A stretch of DNA of 64,000 nucleotides from Arthrobacter sp. FW306-07-I (GTDB taxonomy: Bacteria > Actinomycetota > Actinomycetes > Actinomycetales > Micrococcaceae): the NCBI RefSeq assembly GCF_021800405.1, contig NZ_CP084550.1, positions 3,658,001 through 3,722,000 of the forward strand, written 5' to 3'. The notes below the pieces were generated by a model. The model worked only from the letters and a program-made list of their open reading frames with translations. It had not been told where the DNA came from and ran no database searches. The stretch's first letter is position 1; each line of letters starts with the position of its first letter. The position numbers were made by a program, and so were the translations under genes. Of the stretch, positions 43,750 through 52,249 are shown one piece after another.

Positions 43750-44988
43750 ATGACACCGTCAAAGACGCCACCCGAGGTTCTGGACATCGATGGGATCGAA
43801 GTGCGGATCTCCAGCCCGGACAAAGTGGTGTTCCCGGAGCCAGGGCTGACCAAACTGGACCTGGTCCAGTACTACCTGTCGGTGGCGGACGGCGCGCTGA
43901 GGGGTGCGGGCGGCAGGCCCATGGTGCTCAAGCGGTTCCCCAAAGGCATCGATGCCGAGCCATTCTTCCAGAAGCGCGTGCCGGAAAACCACCCGCCGTT
44001 CATCGACACCACCACGCTGCACTACGCGTCCGGAACATCGGCGGAGGAAGCGGTGATCCGGGATGCCGCCGGTCTGGCATGGGTCATCAACCTCGGCTGC
44101 CTGGACCTGAATCCGCATCCGGTCCGCGCGGAGGACCTTGAACACCCGGACGAGCTGCGGGTGGACCTCGACCCCATGCCGGGGGTGGACTGGTCGCAGA
44201 TCGTGGACGTCGCATACGTGGCGCAGGAGGTGCTGGACGACGCAGGCCTGGTGGGGTGGCCGAAGACGAGCGGTTCGCGCGGGCTGCATATCCTGGTGCG
44301 CATTGCTCCCGAGTGGTCCTACAAGGACGTCCGGCTCGCTGCCGAAACCCTGGCGCGGGAGGTGGAGAACCGCGCTCCCGGACTGGCCACCGCACGGTGG
44401 TGGAAGGAGGAGCGCGGCGAGAGCGTCTTCGTGGACTTCAACCAAAACGCCAAGGACCGCACCGTGGCCTCCGCCTACTCGGTGAGGCCGTTGCCGGATG
44501 CCCGGGTTTCGACGCCGCTGACGTGGGACGAGATGCGCACCGCCAGGCCTGAGCAGTTCAATGTGCGCACGGTCCTCGAACGGTACGCGCAGATCGGTGA
44601 TCCGCATTCCGAAATTGACGGCGCTGCGGGCAGGCTGGATGGGCTCCTGGCCCTTGCCAAGGAGCTGGGCCCCGCCGAAAAGGCCCCCCGTGCGGGGAAC
44701 GGGTCCGGGCGCCGGCAGTCCACGATGCCGTTGATCGAGGTGGCCCGCACCAAGACCAAGCCAGAGGCCCTCGCGGCCCTCGACGAATGGAAAACCCGGC
44801 ACGCCGCCGTCGTCAATTCCCTGCAGCCGGCTGATGTCCTGGTCGACGGGATGCGCGGGTCCAGCTCGCTTTGGTACCGGGTGCGGGTGAACCTGCAGCA
44901 TGTTCCCGAAGACGAACGCCCGGCGCAGGAGAAGCTCATAGCCGACTATGATCCCTGGGCCGGAAAGCAGTGGCCGGGGCGGGAGTAG
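43750..44988 (+). CDS. LigD-type DNA polymerase/primase (archaeo-eukaryotic primase fold)
   Basis: 412 residues. It is a stand-alone polymerase module like that of bacterial non-homologous end-joining LigD: catalytic Asp139 and Asp141 in VDLDPMPG, SGSRGLHILV, the third acidic residue in VFVDFNQNAKDRTVASAYS, and the N-terminal SSPDKVVFPE. The last 110 residues are an extension with TKTKPEALAALDEWKT. No ligase domain, nuclease domain or Ku gene is next to it. The ATG at 43750 lies 31 bases after the deaminase-like gene. Confidence 0.93.
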   Translation: MTPSKTPPEVLDIDGIEVRISSPDKVVFPEPGLTKLDLVQYYLSVADGALRGAGGRPMVLKRFPKGIDAEPFFQKRVPENHPPFIDTTTLHYASGTSAEEAVIRDAAGLAWVINLGCLDLNPHPVRAEDLEHPDELRVDLDPMPGVDWSQIVDVAYVAQEVLDDAGLVGWPKTSGSRGLHILVRIAPEWSYKDVRLAAETLAREVENRAPGLATARWWKEERGESVFVDFNQNAKDRTVASAYSVRPLPDARVSTPLTWDEMRTARPEQFNVRTVLERYAQIGDPHSEIDGAAGRLDGLLALAKELGPAEKAPRAGNGSGRRQSTMPLIEVARTKTKPEALAALDEWKTRHAAVVNSLQPADVLVDGMRGSSSLWYRVRVNLQHVPEDERPAQEKLIADYDPWAGKQWPGRE

Positions 44989-45007
44989 CCGGAATTCCCT
45001 GCTGGTC

Positions 45008-45190
45008 TTAGCGCCGCCCGAATCCAGGGAGGGCGGAAATCCACCGCGAAAAGCGGCTGGGTTCGTGGACGCGGTCCTCCGGAACGAAGAAGTCCGGATC
45101 CGTACCGCCGCCGAGGGGAAGGTAGAACTCCTGGACTGCTGACGGTGCGGCTGGCTGTGGCGCGACCGGGGTCCTGTCCTGCTGGTACAT
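45008..45190 (-). CDS. 60-residue protein of unknown function at the uricase locus
   Basis: 60 residues, no recognised family. A Pro/Ala-rich N-terminus (VAPQPAAPSA) is followed by EFYLPLGGGTDPDFFVPEDR and a basic, aromatic C-terminus (RFSRWISALPGFGRR). It has no signal peptide. The gene is credible because a perfect AGGAGG lies five bases before the ATG at 45190. A regulon-like dyad (45203-45221) lies directly upstream of that ribosome site. Divergent from uricase. Role unknown; an accessory in purine metabolism is inference from position. Confidence 0.72.
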   Translation of the reverse strand: MYQQDRTPVAPQPAAPSAVQEFYLPLGGGTDPDFFVPEDRVHEPSRFSRWISALPGFGRR

Positions 45191-45414
45191 CGAAGCCTCC
45201 TATTTTTCATAGTACGAAAATTTGTTTCTGCTTTATGAAATTCTAGAACTGGGTTGGCCGGGGGGTCAATAGCCCCTGCCAAGGCCCAAGTGCCTAGTCC
45301 GGTCACAAACCGAATTTTGCACCTGTGATGTACACCACCGCCATTGCGGGGTACGCTGGTGTGCAACTCGTGGCGCACGTCACGTAACCTGGGAGCAGCA
45401 GGCAGGGTCGTAAT

Positions 45415-45446
45415 GAGCTGGCATCAACGGATGCCGGCTCTTTTTT
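45415..45446 (+). terminator. intrinsic terminator in the uricase leader
   Basis: 11-bp stem GAGCTGGCATC / GATGCCGGCTC with one G-T pair, loop AACG, followed by six T. It lies 94 bases upstream of the uricase start with no coding gene in front of it, so it ends either a small RNA or an attenuated leader transcript. Confidence 0.85.
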
Positions 45447-45499
45447 GTTGGGTCGGCTCCATCGGAAACGCGCATGAAACGCGCGCTTAATTTCAGTGA

Positions 45500-45515
45500 T
45501 GGAACCTAGGTTCCA
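45500..45515. promoter_or_regulatory. palindromic operator at the uricase promoter
   Basis: Perfect 16-bp palindrome TGGAACCTAGGTTCCA. Its TGGAA/TTCCA half-sites resemble IclR/AllR-type operators, and an IclR gene lies 3 kb downstream. Position just before the coding start suggests a repressor site. Confidence 0.65.
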
Positions 45516-45539
45516 CTTACCGGAAGTTGGGAAAAGACC

Positions 45540-46448
45540 ATGAGCAGCAAGATCATCCTCGGCGAAAACCAGTACGGCAAGGCAGAAGTCCGCGTCGTCA
45601 AGATCACCCGGGACACGAACCGCCACGAGATCGAAGACCTGAACGTCACCTCGCAACTGCGGGGCGACTTCGCCGCGGCCCACCTTGAGGGCGACAACGC
45701 CCACGTGGTGGCCACCGACACCCAGAAGAACACCATCTACGCCTTTGCCCGTGAGGGCATCGGGTCACCGGAACAGTTCCTGCTGCGCCTCGGTGAGCAC
45801 TTCACCTCCAGCTTCGACTGGGTCACCGGCGGACGCTGGGAAGCCGAGTCTTACGCCTGGAACCGGATCCAGGCCCACGGCAGCGAACACGACCACTCCT
45901 TCGTCCGCAATGGCCAGGAAGTCCGGACCGCCGTCCTGGTCCGAGACGGTGCCACGAGCCACCTGATCTCCGGACTCAAGGACCTGACCGTCCTCAAGTC
46001 CACCCAGTCAGGATTCGTCGGCTACCCCCGGGACCGCTACACCACGCTGCCCGAGACCACCGACCGCATCCTCGCCACGGACGTTTCAGCCCGGTGGCGC
46101 TTCAAGACCGGCACCGATTTCAGCACGCTGGACTTCAACAAGAGCTACGACGACGTCAAGGGCCTCCTGCTGGAAGGCTTCACCGAGAAGTACTCCCACG
46201 CCCTCCAGCAGACCCTGTTCGACATGGGCACCAAGGTGCTTGAAGCACACAGCGAAATCGATGAGATCAAGTTCTCCATGCCCAACAAGCACCACTTCCT
46301 GGTGGACCTCTCACCGTTCGGCCTCGACAACCCCAACGAGGTCTTCTTCGCGGCGGACCGCCCCTACGGCCTGATCGAGGCCACCGTCCAGCGCGACGAC
46401 GCGGCCCCGGCTCCCACCGCCTGGTCGGGCATCGCGGGCTTCTGCTAA
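45540..46448 (+). CDS. uox: urate oxidase (uricase)
   Basis: 302 residues, the same length as Arthrobacter globiformis uricase and almost collinear with it (NVTSQLRGDF; DNAHVVATDTQKNT; LKSTQSGFVGYPRDRYTTL; NKHHFLVDL; C-terminal IAGFC). The cofactor-free T-fold enzyme oxidises urate to 5-hydroxyisourate with O2. The active-site Lys14 (QYGKAEVR) and the Thr in ATDTQKNT are present. Genes for 5-hydroxyisourate hydrolase and OHCU decarboxylase are not in the window. The urate/xanthine permease gene follows. Confidence 0.98.
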   Translation: MSSKIILGENQYGKAEVRVVKITRDTNRHEIEDLNVTSQLRGDFAAAHLEGDNAHVVATDTQKNTIYAFAREGIGSPEQFLLRLGEHFTSSFDWVTGGRWEAESYAWNRIQAHGSEHDHSFVRNGQEVRTAVLVRDGATSHLISGLKDLTVLKSTQSGFVGYPRDRYTTLPETTDRILATDVSARWRFKTGTDFSTLDFNKSYDDVKGLLLEGFTEKYSHALQQTLFDMGTKVLEAHSEIDEIKFSMPNKHHFLVDLSPFGLDNPNEVFFAADRPYGLIEATVQRDDAAPAPTAWSGIAGFC

Positions 46449-46465
46449 ATCCCGGATTCACCATC

Positions 46466-46497
46466 GACGGGCTCAGCTACCTGGTTGGGCCCGTCGT
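46466..46497. terminator. hairpin between uricase and permease genes
   Basis: 8-bp perfect outer stem CGACGGGC / GCCCGTCG extended by several wobble pairs. It is followed by a C-rich, not T-rich, tract, so termination is uncertain; it may allow partial read-through into the permease gene. Confidence 0.5.
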
Positions 46498-46555
46498 CAC
46501 CCCCACAGATTCACCTGTTAGCCAGACACCAGTTAGCCAGACGATGACGTCTGCC

Positions 46556-46579
46556 ATGAACCAAGAAAGTCTGCCATGA
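46556..46579 (+). CDS. seven-codon mini-ORF overlapping the permease start
   Basis: ATG-AAC-CAA-GAA-AGT-CTG-CCA-TGA; its stop TGA overlaps the permease ATG (ATGA). It lies in tandem duplications: GTCTGCCATGAAC at 46549 and 46569, GTTAGCCAGAC at 46517 and 46532. The permease ATG itself lacks a clear ribosome site, so re-initiation from the mini-ORF is possible. Translation is unproven. Confidence 0.35.
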   Translation: MNQESLP

Positions 46580-48081
46580 ACACCAAGAAGAAACTCGCCG
46601 CCGCAGCCGCTGCAAAAGGCGCACGGCCGGCCCGCCCCGAGGACCAGCGGCTCCCAATTGGAAGCATGTTTGCCTACGGCTTCCAACACGTCCTGACCAT
46701 GTACGGCGGCATCATCGCCCCTCCCCTGATCATCGGCGCAGCCGCAGGGATGAACTCCCAGGACATCGGCCTGCTCATCGCGGCCTGCCTTTTCGTCGGC
46801 GGCCTGGCCACCATCCTGCAGACCGTCGGCGTCCCCTTCTTCGGTTCGCAGCTGCCGCTGGTCCAGGGCGTCTCCTTCGCGGGGGTCTCCACCATGGTGG
46901 CCATCGTCCACGGCGGCGGGGGAATCCAGGCCGTCTTCGGGTCGGTCATCGCGGCGTCCCTGATCGGTCTGTTGATCACTCCCCTGTTCTCGAAGATCAT
47001 CCGCTTCTTCCCGCCAGTCGTTACCGGCACGGTGATCACCACCATCGGCCTGACCCTGATGCCGGTTGCCGCGAACTGGGCCATGGGCGGAAACAACAAG
47101 GCGCCCAACTACGGCAGCATGGCGAACATCGGGCTCGCCGCCGCCACCATGGGCATCGTCCTGCTCCTGAGCAAGGTGGGCAGCGCCGCCATTTCCCGGC
47201 TGTCCATCCTGCTGGCCATGGTCCTGGGCACGGTGATCGCAGTCGTCTTCGGCATGGCCGACTTCTCCAAGGTGGGCCAGGGCGAGATTGTCGCCTTCCC
47301 CACCCCCTTCGCCTTCGGACCGCCTACGTTCGAGGCAGCCGCCATCATCTCCATGCTGATCGTCATCCTGGTCACCCTCACCGAGACCTCTGCCGACATC
47401 ATCGCCGTGGGCGAGATCGTGGGCACCAAGGTGGACTCGAAACGGATCGGCAACGGCCTGCGGGCGGACATGCTTTCCAGCGCAGTCTCCCCGCTCTTCA
47501 ACTCCTTCACCCAAAGCGCCTTCGCCCAGAACGTGGGGCTGGTGGCCATCACGGGCGTCAAGAGCCGGTTCGTTGTCAGCGCCGGCGGCATCATCCTGGT
47601 GGTCCTTGGCCTGCTGCCCGTCCTTGGCCGGGTGGTGGCAGCGGTCCCCACGCCCGTCCTGGGCGGTGCCGGCGTAGTACTCTTCGGCACCGTCGCGGCC
47701 AGCGGCATCCGCACCCTGTCCAAGGTCGACTACAAAAACAACATGAACCTGATCGTGGTGGCCGCTTCCATCGGCTTCGGGATGATCCCCATCGCCGCGC
47801 CCACCTTCTACGACCAGTTCCCGTCCTGGTTCGGCACCATCTTCCACTCCGGCATCAGCTCGGCGGCCGTCATGGCCATCCTGCTGAATCTGCTGTTCAA
47901 CCACCTCAAGGCCGGCAACTCTGATAACCAGTCCGTGTTCGTCGCCGGTACCGAACGCCTGGTACGCGCCGAGGACCTGCGCTGCCTGGCCGAGGGTGAC
48001 CGGTTCGAGAACGGCAAGCTCATCGACTGCGACGGCAAGGAAGTACCGGTCCAGTCATCCGAGAAGGCATCAGAGCACTGA
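46576..48081 (+). CDS. NCS2-family urate/xanthine permease
   Basis: 501 residues with about 14 membrane segments. Family motifs are FQHVLTMYGG (His of helix 1), LTETSADIIAVGE (helix 8 Glu) and QNVGLVAITGVKSR. This marks the nucleobase-ascorbate branch that imports xanthine and urate, distinct from the AzgA-type permease at 39.9 kb. It lies 127 bases after uricase in the same direction. The ATG overlaps the stop of a seven-codon mini-ORF. A long palindrome separates it from the convergent iclR-type gene. Confidence 0.94.
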   Translation: MNTKKKLAAAAAAKGARPARPEDQRLPIGSMFAYGFQHVLTMYGGIIAPPLIIGAAAGMNSQDIGLLIAACLFVGGLATILQTVGVPFFGSQLPLVQGVSFAGVSTMVAIVHGGGGIQAVFGSVIAASLIGLLITPLFSKIIRFFPPVVTGTVITTIGLTLMPVAANWAMGGNNKAPNYGSMANIGLAAATMGIVLLLSKVGSAAISRLSILLAMVLGTVIAVVFGMADFSKVGQGEIVAFPTPFAFGPPTFEAAAIISMLIVILVTLTETSADIIAVGEIVGTKVDSKRIGNGLRADMLSSAVSPLFNSFTQSAFAQNVGLVAITGVKSRFVVSAGGIILVVLGLLPVLGRVVAAVPTPVLGGAGVVLFGTVAASGIRTLSKVDYKNNMNLIVVAASIGFGMIPIAAPTFYDQFPSWFGTIFHSGISSAAVMAILLNLLFNHLKAGNSDNQSVFVAGTERLVRAEDLRCLAEGDRFENGKLIDCDGKEVPVQSSEKASEH

Positions 48082-48089
48082 GCGACCAA

Positions 48090-48150
48090 CGCGAGATGGC
48101 AGTTCACGGCAGTGTTCCCCAGGAACATTGCCGCGAACTGCCATCTCGCG
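48090..48150. repeat. 61-base near-perfect palindrome
   Basis: Arms of 29 bases (48090-48118 and 48122-48150) with only two mismatches and a three-base loop CCA; the outer part reads CGCGAGATGGCAGTTC. It sits between the stops of the permease and iclR-type genes. No T-run follows on either strand. Bidirectional terminator, REP-like element or MITE are possible. Confidence 0.85.
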
Positions 48151-48185
48151 GGTTAAGGACGACGGCGGGACGACGCGTCGCTGCC

Positions 48186-48941
48186 TCAGGTGCGGTTGAG
48201 CTCGCGGGAGATGGCCTCGGCGGCCTCCCGGAGGATGGGCACAGCTTTGTCGGCGAAGTCTTCATCCACCCGGGATACCGGCCCGGAAACGGAAATCGCA
48301 CTGGGCGTGGGGGCGTTGGGTACCGCCATGGCGAAGCAGCGGACGCCGAGTTCCTGTTCCTCCTCGTCGATGGAGTAGCCACGCTCGCGGATGAGCTTGA
48401 GGTCGGCCAGGAGTTCCTCCACGTCGCCAATGCTCTTGGCGGTGGGGGTGGGCATGCCGGCGCGGGCAACGATGCCCCGCACGGTATCGTCGTCGAGCTG
48501 GGCCAGGATGGCCTTGCCCACGCCGGTGGCATGGGTATGGGCGCGGCGGCCCACTTCGGTGAACATGCGCATGGAGTGCAGCGACGGCACCTGGGCCACG
48601 TAGATCACCATGTCCGAGTCCAGCACGGCCATGTTGGAGGTCTCCCCCAGCCGGTCCACCAGCATCTTCAACTGGGGCTGGGCCAAGGCTCCGAGCTGCT
48701 TATTCGCACCCTCGCCAAGGCGGATGAGCCGGGGGCCCAGCGCGTAGCGCCGGTTGGGCAGCTGGCGGATGTAGCCAAGCGACACCAGGGTGCGGAGCAG
48801 GCGGTGGATGGTGGGCAGCGGCAGGTCCGTCGAGGACGACAGCTCGCTGAGGGTGACGTCGCCGCCGGCATCGGTGATGAGCTCAAGCAGTTCGAAGACG
48901 CGCTCCACCGACTGCACCCCGCCAGAGGCTTTTTCTGCCAT
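48186..48941 (-). CDS. IclR-family regulator (candidate purine/ureide regulator)
   Basis: 251 residues. A winged helix (residues 10-75, with LPLPTIHRLLRTLVSLGYI) is followed by an IclR effector domain (about 85-245: SNMAVLDSDMVIYVAQV; HTHATGVGKAILA; SIDEEEQELGVRCFA). The ATG at 48941 is chosen because AGGAG lies nine bases upstream; the open frame extends 15 codons further. Divergent from the malic enzyme gene. AllR, the allantoin/glyoxylate-responsive repressor of E. coli, is of this family, so glyoxylate or a ureide may be the effector; that is inference. Confidence 0.93.
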   Translation of the reverse strand: MAEKASGGVQSVERVFELLELITDAGGDVTLSELSSSTDLPLPTIHRLLRTLVSLGYIRQLPNRRYALGPRLIRLGEGANKQLGALAQPQLKMLVDRLGETSNMAVLDSDMVIYVAQVPSLHSMRMFTEVGRRAHTHATGVGKAILAQLDDDTVRGIVARAGMPTPTAKSIGDVEELLADLKLIRERGYSIDEEEQELGVRCFAMAVPNAPTPSAISVSGPVSRVDEDFADKAVPILREAAEAISRELNRT

Positions 48942-49073
48942 TCCGTTGTCTCCTATGGCTCGGAATCCGACAACTCTTATCCGCATCGTGAAAAGAGTTG
49001 CTTAGAACACCCAACATACAGCACGGCAGGCGCCACCGCGACGCGCAGGGACAGTCGCATTCGCAGGGCTTGT

Positions 49074-49113
49074 ATTTCCATAAAGTAGATAATAATATCC
49101 ATAATACGAAAAT
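49074..49113. promoter_or_regulatory. two regulon-like elements upstream of malic enzyme
   Basis: Element 1 (49097-49113), read on the minus strand, is ATTTTCGTATTATGGAT. Element 2 (49074-49091), read likewise, is ATCTACTTTATGGAAAT. They resemble the pair at 45203-45241. Both lie 50-90 bases before the malic enzyme ATG in the divergent region with the iclR-type gene. Confidence 0.6.
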
Positions 49114-49161
49114 ATTCGGATTAGAGTAGAAGCCCGACCGGGCCTAACAGGAGGACATTCA

Positions 49162-50613
49162 ATGGCGAACCCCAGCCCCGGAAATTCGATCACCCTGCGC
49201 GTGGAAGCGCCCTCAAGCTTCAGCGCCACCAGCGAACTTGCCGCAGCCGTCGGAGCAGCCGGCGCGGCCATCACCGCACTGGACGTCACGGAGTCCCACC
49301 ACGAGACCCTCGTCGTTGACGTCACCTGCAACACCACCGATGACGACCACGCCGCACGCGTCAAGGACGCCCTCAACGCGCTCGACGGCGTTACGGTCCA
49401 GCACGTCTCGGACCGCACCTTCCTGATGCACCTCGGCGGCAAGCTCGAGGTGGTCCCCAAGGTCCCGCTGCGCAACCGCGACGATCTCTCCCGCGCCTAC
49501 ACGCCGGGCGTCGCCCGCGTCTGCCTGGCCATCGCCGAGGACCCTGCCGCTGCCCGCAACCTGACGGTCAAGCGCAACACGGTGGCAGTGGTCACCGACG
49601 GCTCCGCGGTGCTGGGCCTGGGCAACATCGGTCCCGCAGCCGCGCTCCCGGTCATGGAAGGCAAAGCCGCACTCTTCAAGCAGTTCGCCAACGTGGACGC
49701 CTGGCCGGTCTGCCTGGACACCCAGGACACCCAGGAAATCATCCGCACCGTCAAGCTCCTGGCACCCGTCTTCGGTGGCGTCAACCTGGAGGACATCGCT
49801 GCTCCGCGCTGCTTCGAGATCGAGGCCCGCCTGCGCGAGGAACTGGACATCCCGGTCTTCCACGATGACCAGCACGGCACGGCCATCGTGACCCTGGCAG
49901 CCCTGGTCAACGCCCTGCGCGTAGTGGACAAGAAGATCGCGGACGTCAAGATCGTGGTGTCCGGCGTCGGCGCCGCCGGTTCTGCCATCATCCAGCTGCT
50001 CAAAGCCCAGGGCGCCCGGCACATCGTGGCCGCCGGCCGCTCCGGCGCCATCCACAAGGGCGAGACCTACAACGATCCCCACCGCACCTGGATCGCGGAC
50101 AACACCAACCAGGAAGGCTTCGCCGGCAGCCTGCACGAGGCCCTGGCGGGTGCCGATGTCTTCATCGGCGTCTCCGCCCCGAACATCCTTGGCGAAGAGC
50201 ACATTGCATCCATGGCCAAGGACGCCATCGTGTTCGCCATGGCCAACCCCACCCCCGAGGTGGACCCCGCCGTTGCCTCCCGGCACGCCGCCGTCGTGGC
50301 CACCGGCCGCAGCGACTTCCCCAACCAGATCAACAATGTCCTGGCCTTCCCCGGCCTCTTCCGCGGGCTCCTGGATGTCGGCGCAAGCGACATCACGCCG
50401 GAAATGCTGGTGGCTGCCGCCGAGGCAATCGCAAACCGCGTGAATGATAATGAGCTCAATGCGAGCTACATCATTCCGAGCATTTTCGACCCCCATGTGA
50501 CCGCCGACGTCGCAGCGGCCGTAGCGGCCGCAGCCCAGGCCTCAAACGTTGCAACGGCCGCCGAATCGGCCGACTCTGCCAAGGAATCAGTGCCGGCACT
50601 CGCCTCCGCCTGA
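49162..50613 (+). CDS. NAD(P)-dependent malic enzyme with N-terminal ACT-like domain
   Basis: 483 residues. Residues 1-85 form an ACT-like regulatory domain (ITLRVEAPSSFSATSELAAAV). The catalytic part has SRAYTPGVARVC, VTDGSAVLGLGNIGP, VFHDDQHGTAIV (metal ligands) and the Rossmann motif VSGVGAAGSAI. It converts malate to pyruvate and CO2. A GGAGG ribosome site precedes the ATG. First gene of the plus-strand set malic enzyme - aceB - DUF6986 - allE. Cofactor preference cannot be read. Confidence 0.95.
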   Translation: MANPSPGNSITLRVEAPSSFSATSELAAAVGAAGAAITALDVTESHHETLVVDVTCNTTDDDHAARVKDALNALDGVTVQHVSDRTFLMHLGGKLEVVPKVPLRNRDDLSRAYTPGVARVCLAIAEDPAAARNLTVKRNTVAVVTDGSAVLGLGNIGPAAALPVMEGKAALFKQFANVDAWPVCLDTQDTQEIIRTVKLLAPVFGGVNLEDIAAPRCFEIEARLREELDIPVFHDDQHGTAIVTLAALVNALRVVDKKIADVKIVVSGVGAAGSAIIQLLKAQGARHIVAAGRSGAIHKGETYNDPHRTWIADNTNQEGFAGSLHEALAGADVFIGVSAPNILGEEHIASMAKDAIVFAMANPTPEVDPAVASRHAAVVATGRSDFPNQINNVLAFPGLFRGLLDVGASDITPEMLVAAAEAIANRVNDNELNASYIIPSIFDPHVTADVAAAVAAAAQASNVATAAESADSAKESVPALASA

Positions 50614-50649
50614 CCCGCCCGACTTCCCAGCCCAAGGAAAGGACCAGAA

Positions 50650-52248
<1,599 letters not shown>

Positions 52249-52249
52249 G

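Larger units (their letters stand above)
45191..45539. promoter_or_regulatory. divergent control region of uricase and the 60-residue protein
   Basis: A 349-base gap. Dyads TTTTC-N7-GAAAA (45204-45220) and TTTC-N8-GAAA (45225-45240) lie at the small-gene promoter. A structured GC-rich stretch (45310-45410) leads to an intrinsic terminator at 45415-45446. A perfect 16-bp palindrome TGGAACCTAGGTTCCA (45500-45515) lies 25 bases before the uricase ATG. No known riboswitch was recognised. Confidence 0.6.

Noticed and set aside
45300..45446. Known riboswitch or SRP/6C-type RNA
   Set aside because: No match to consensus cores of the ZTP, guanidine, purine or SRP RNAs that I can recall; only the terminator is certain.
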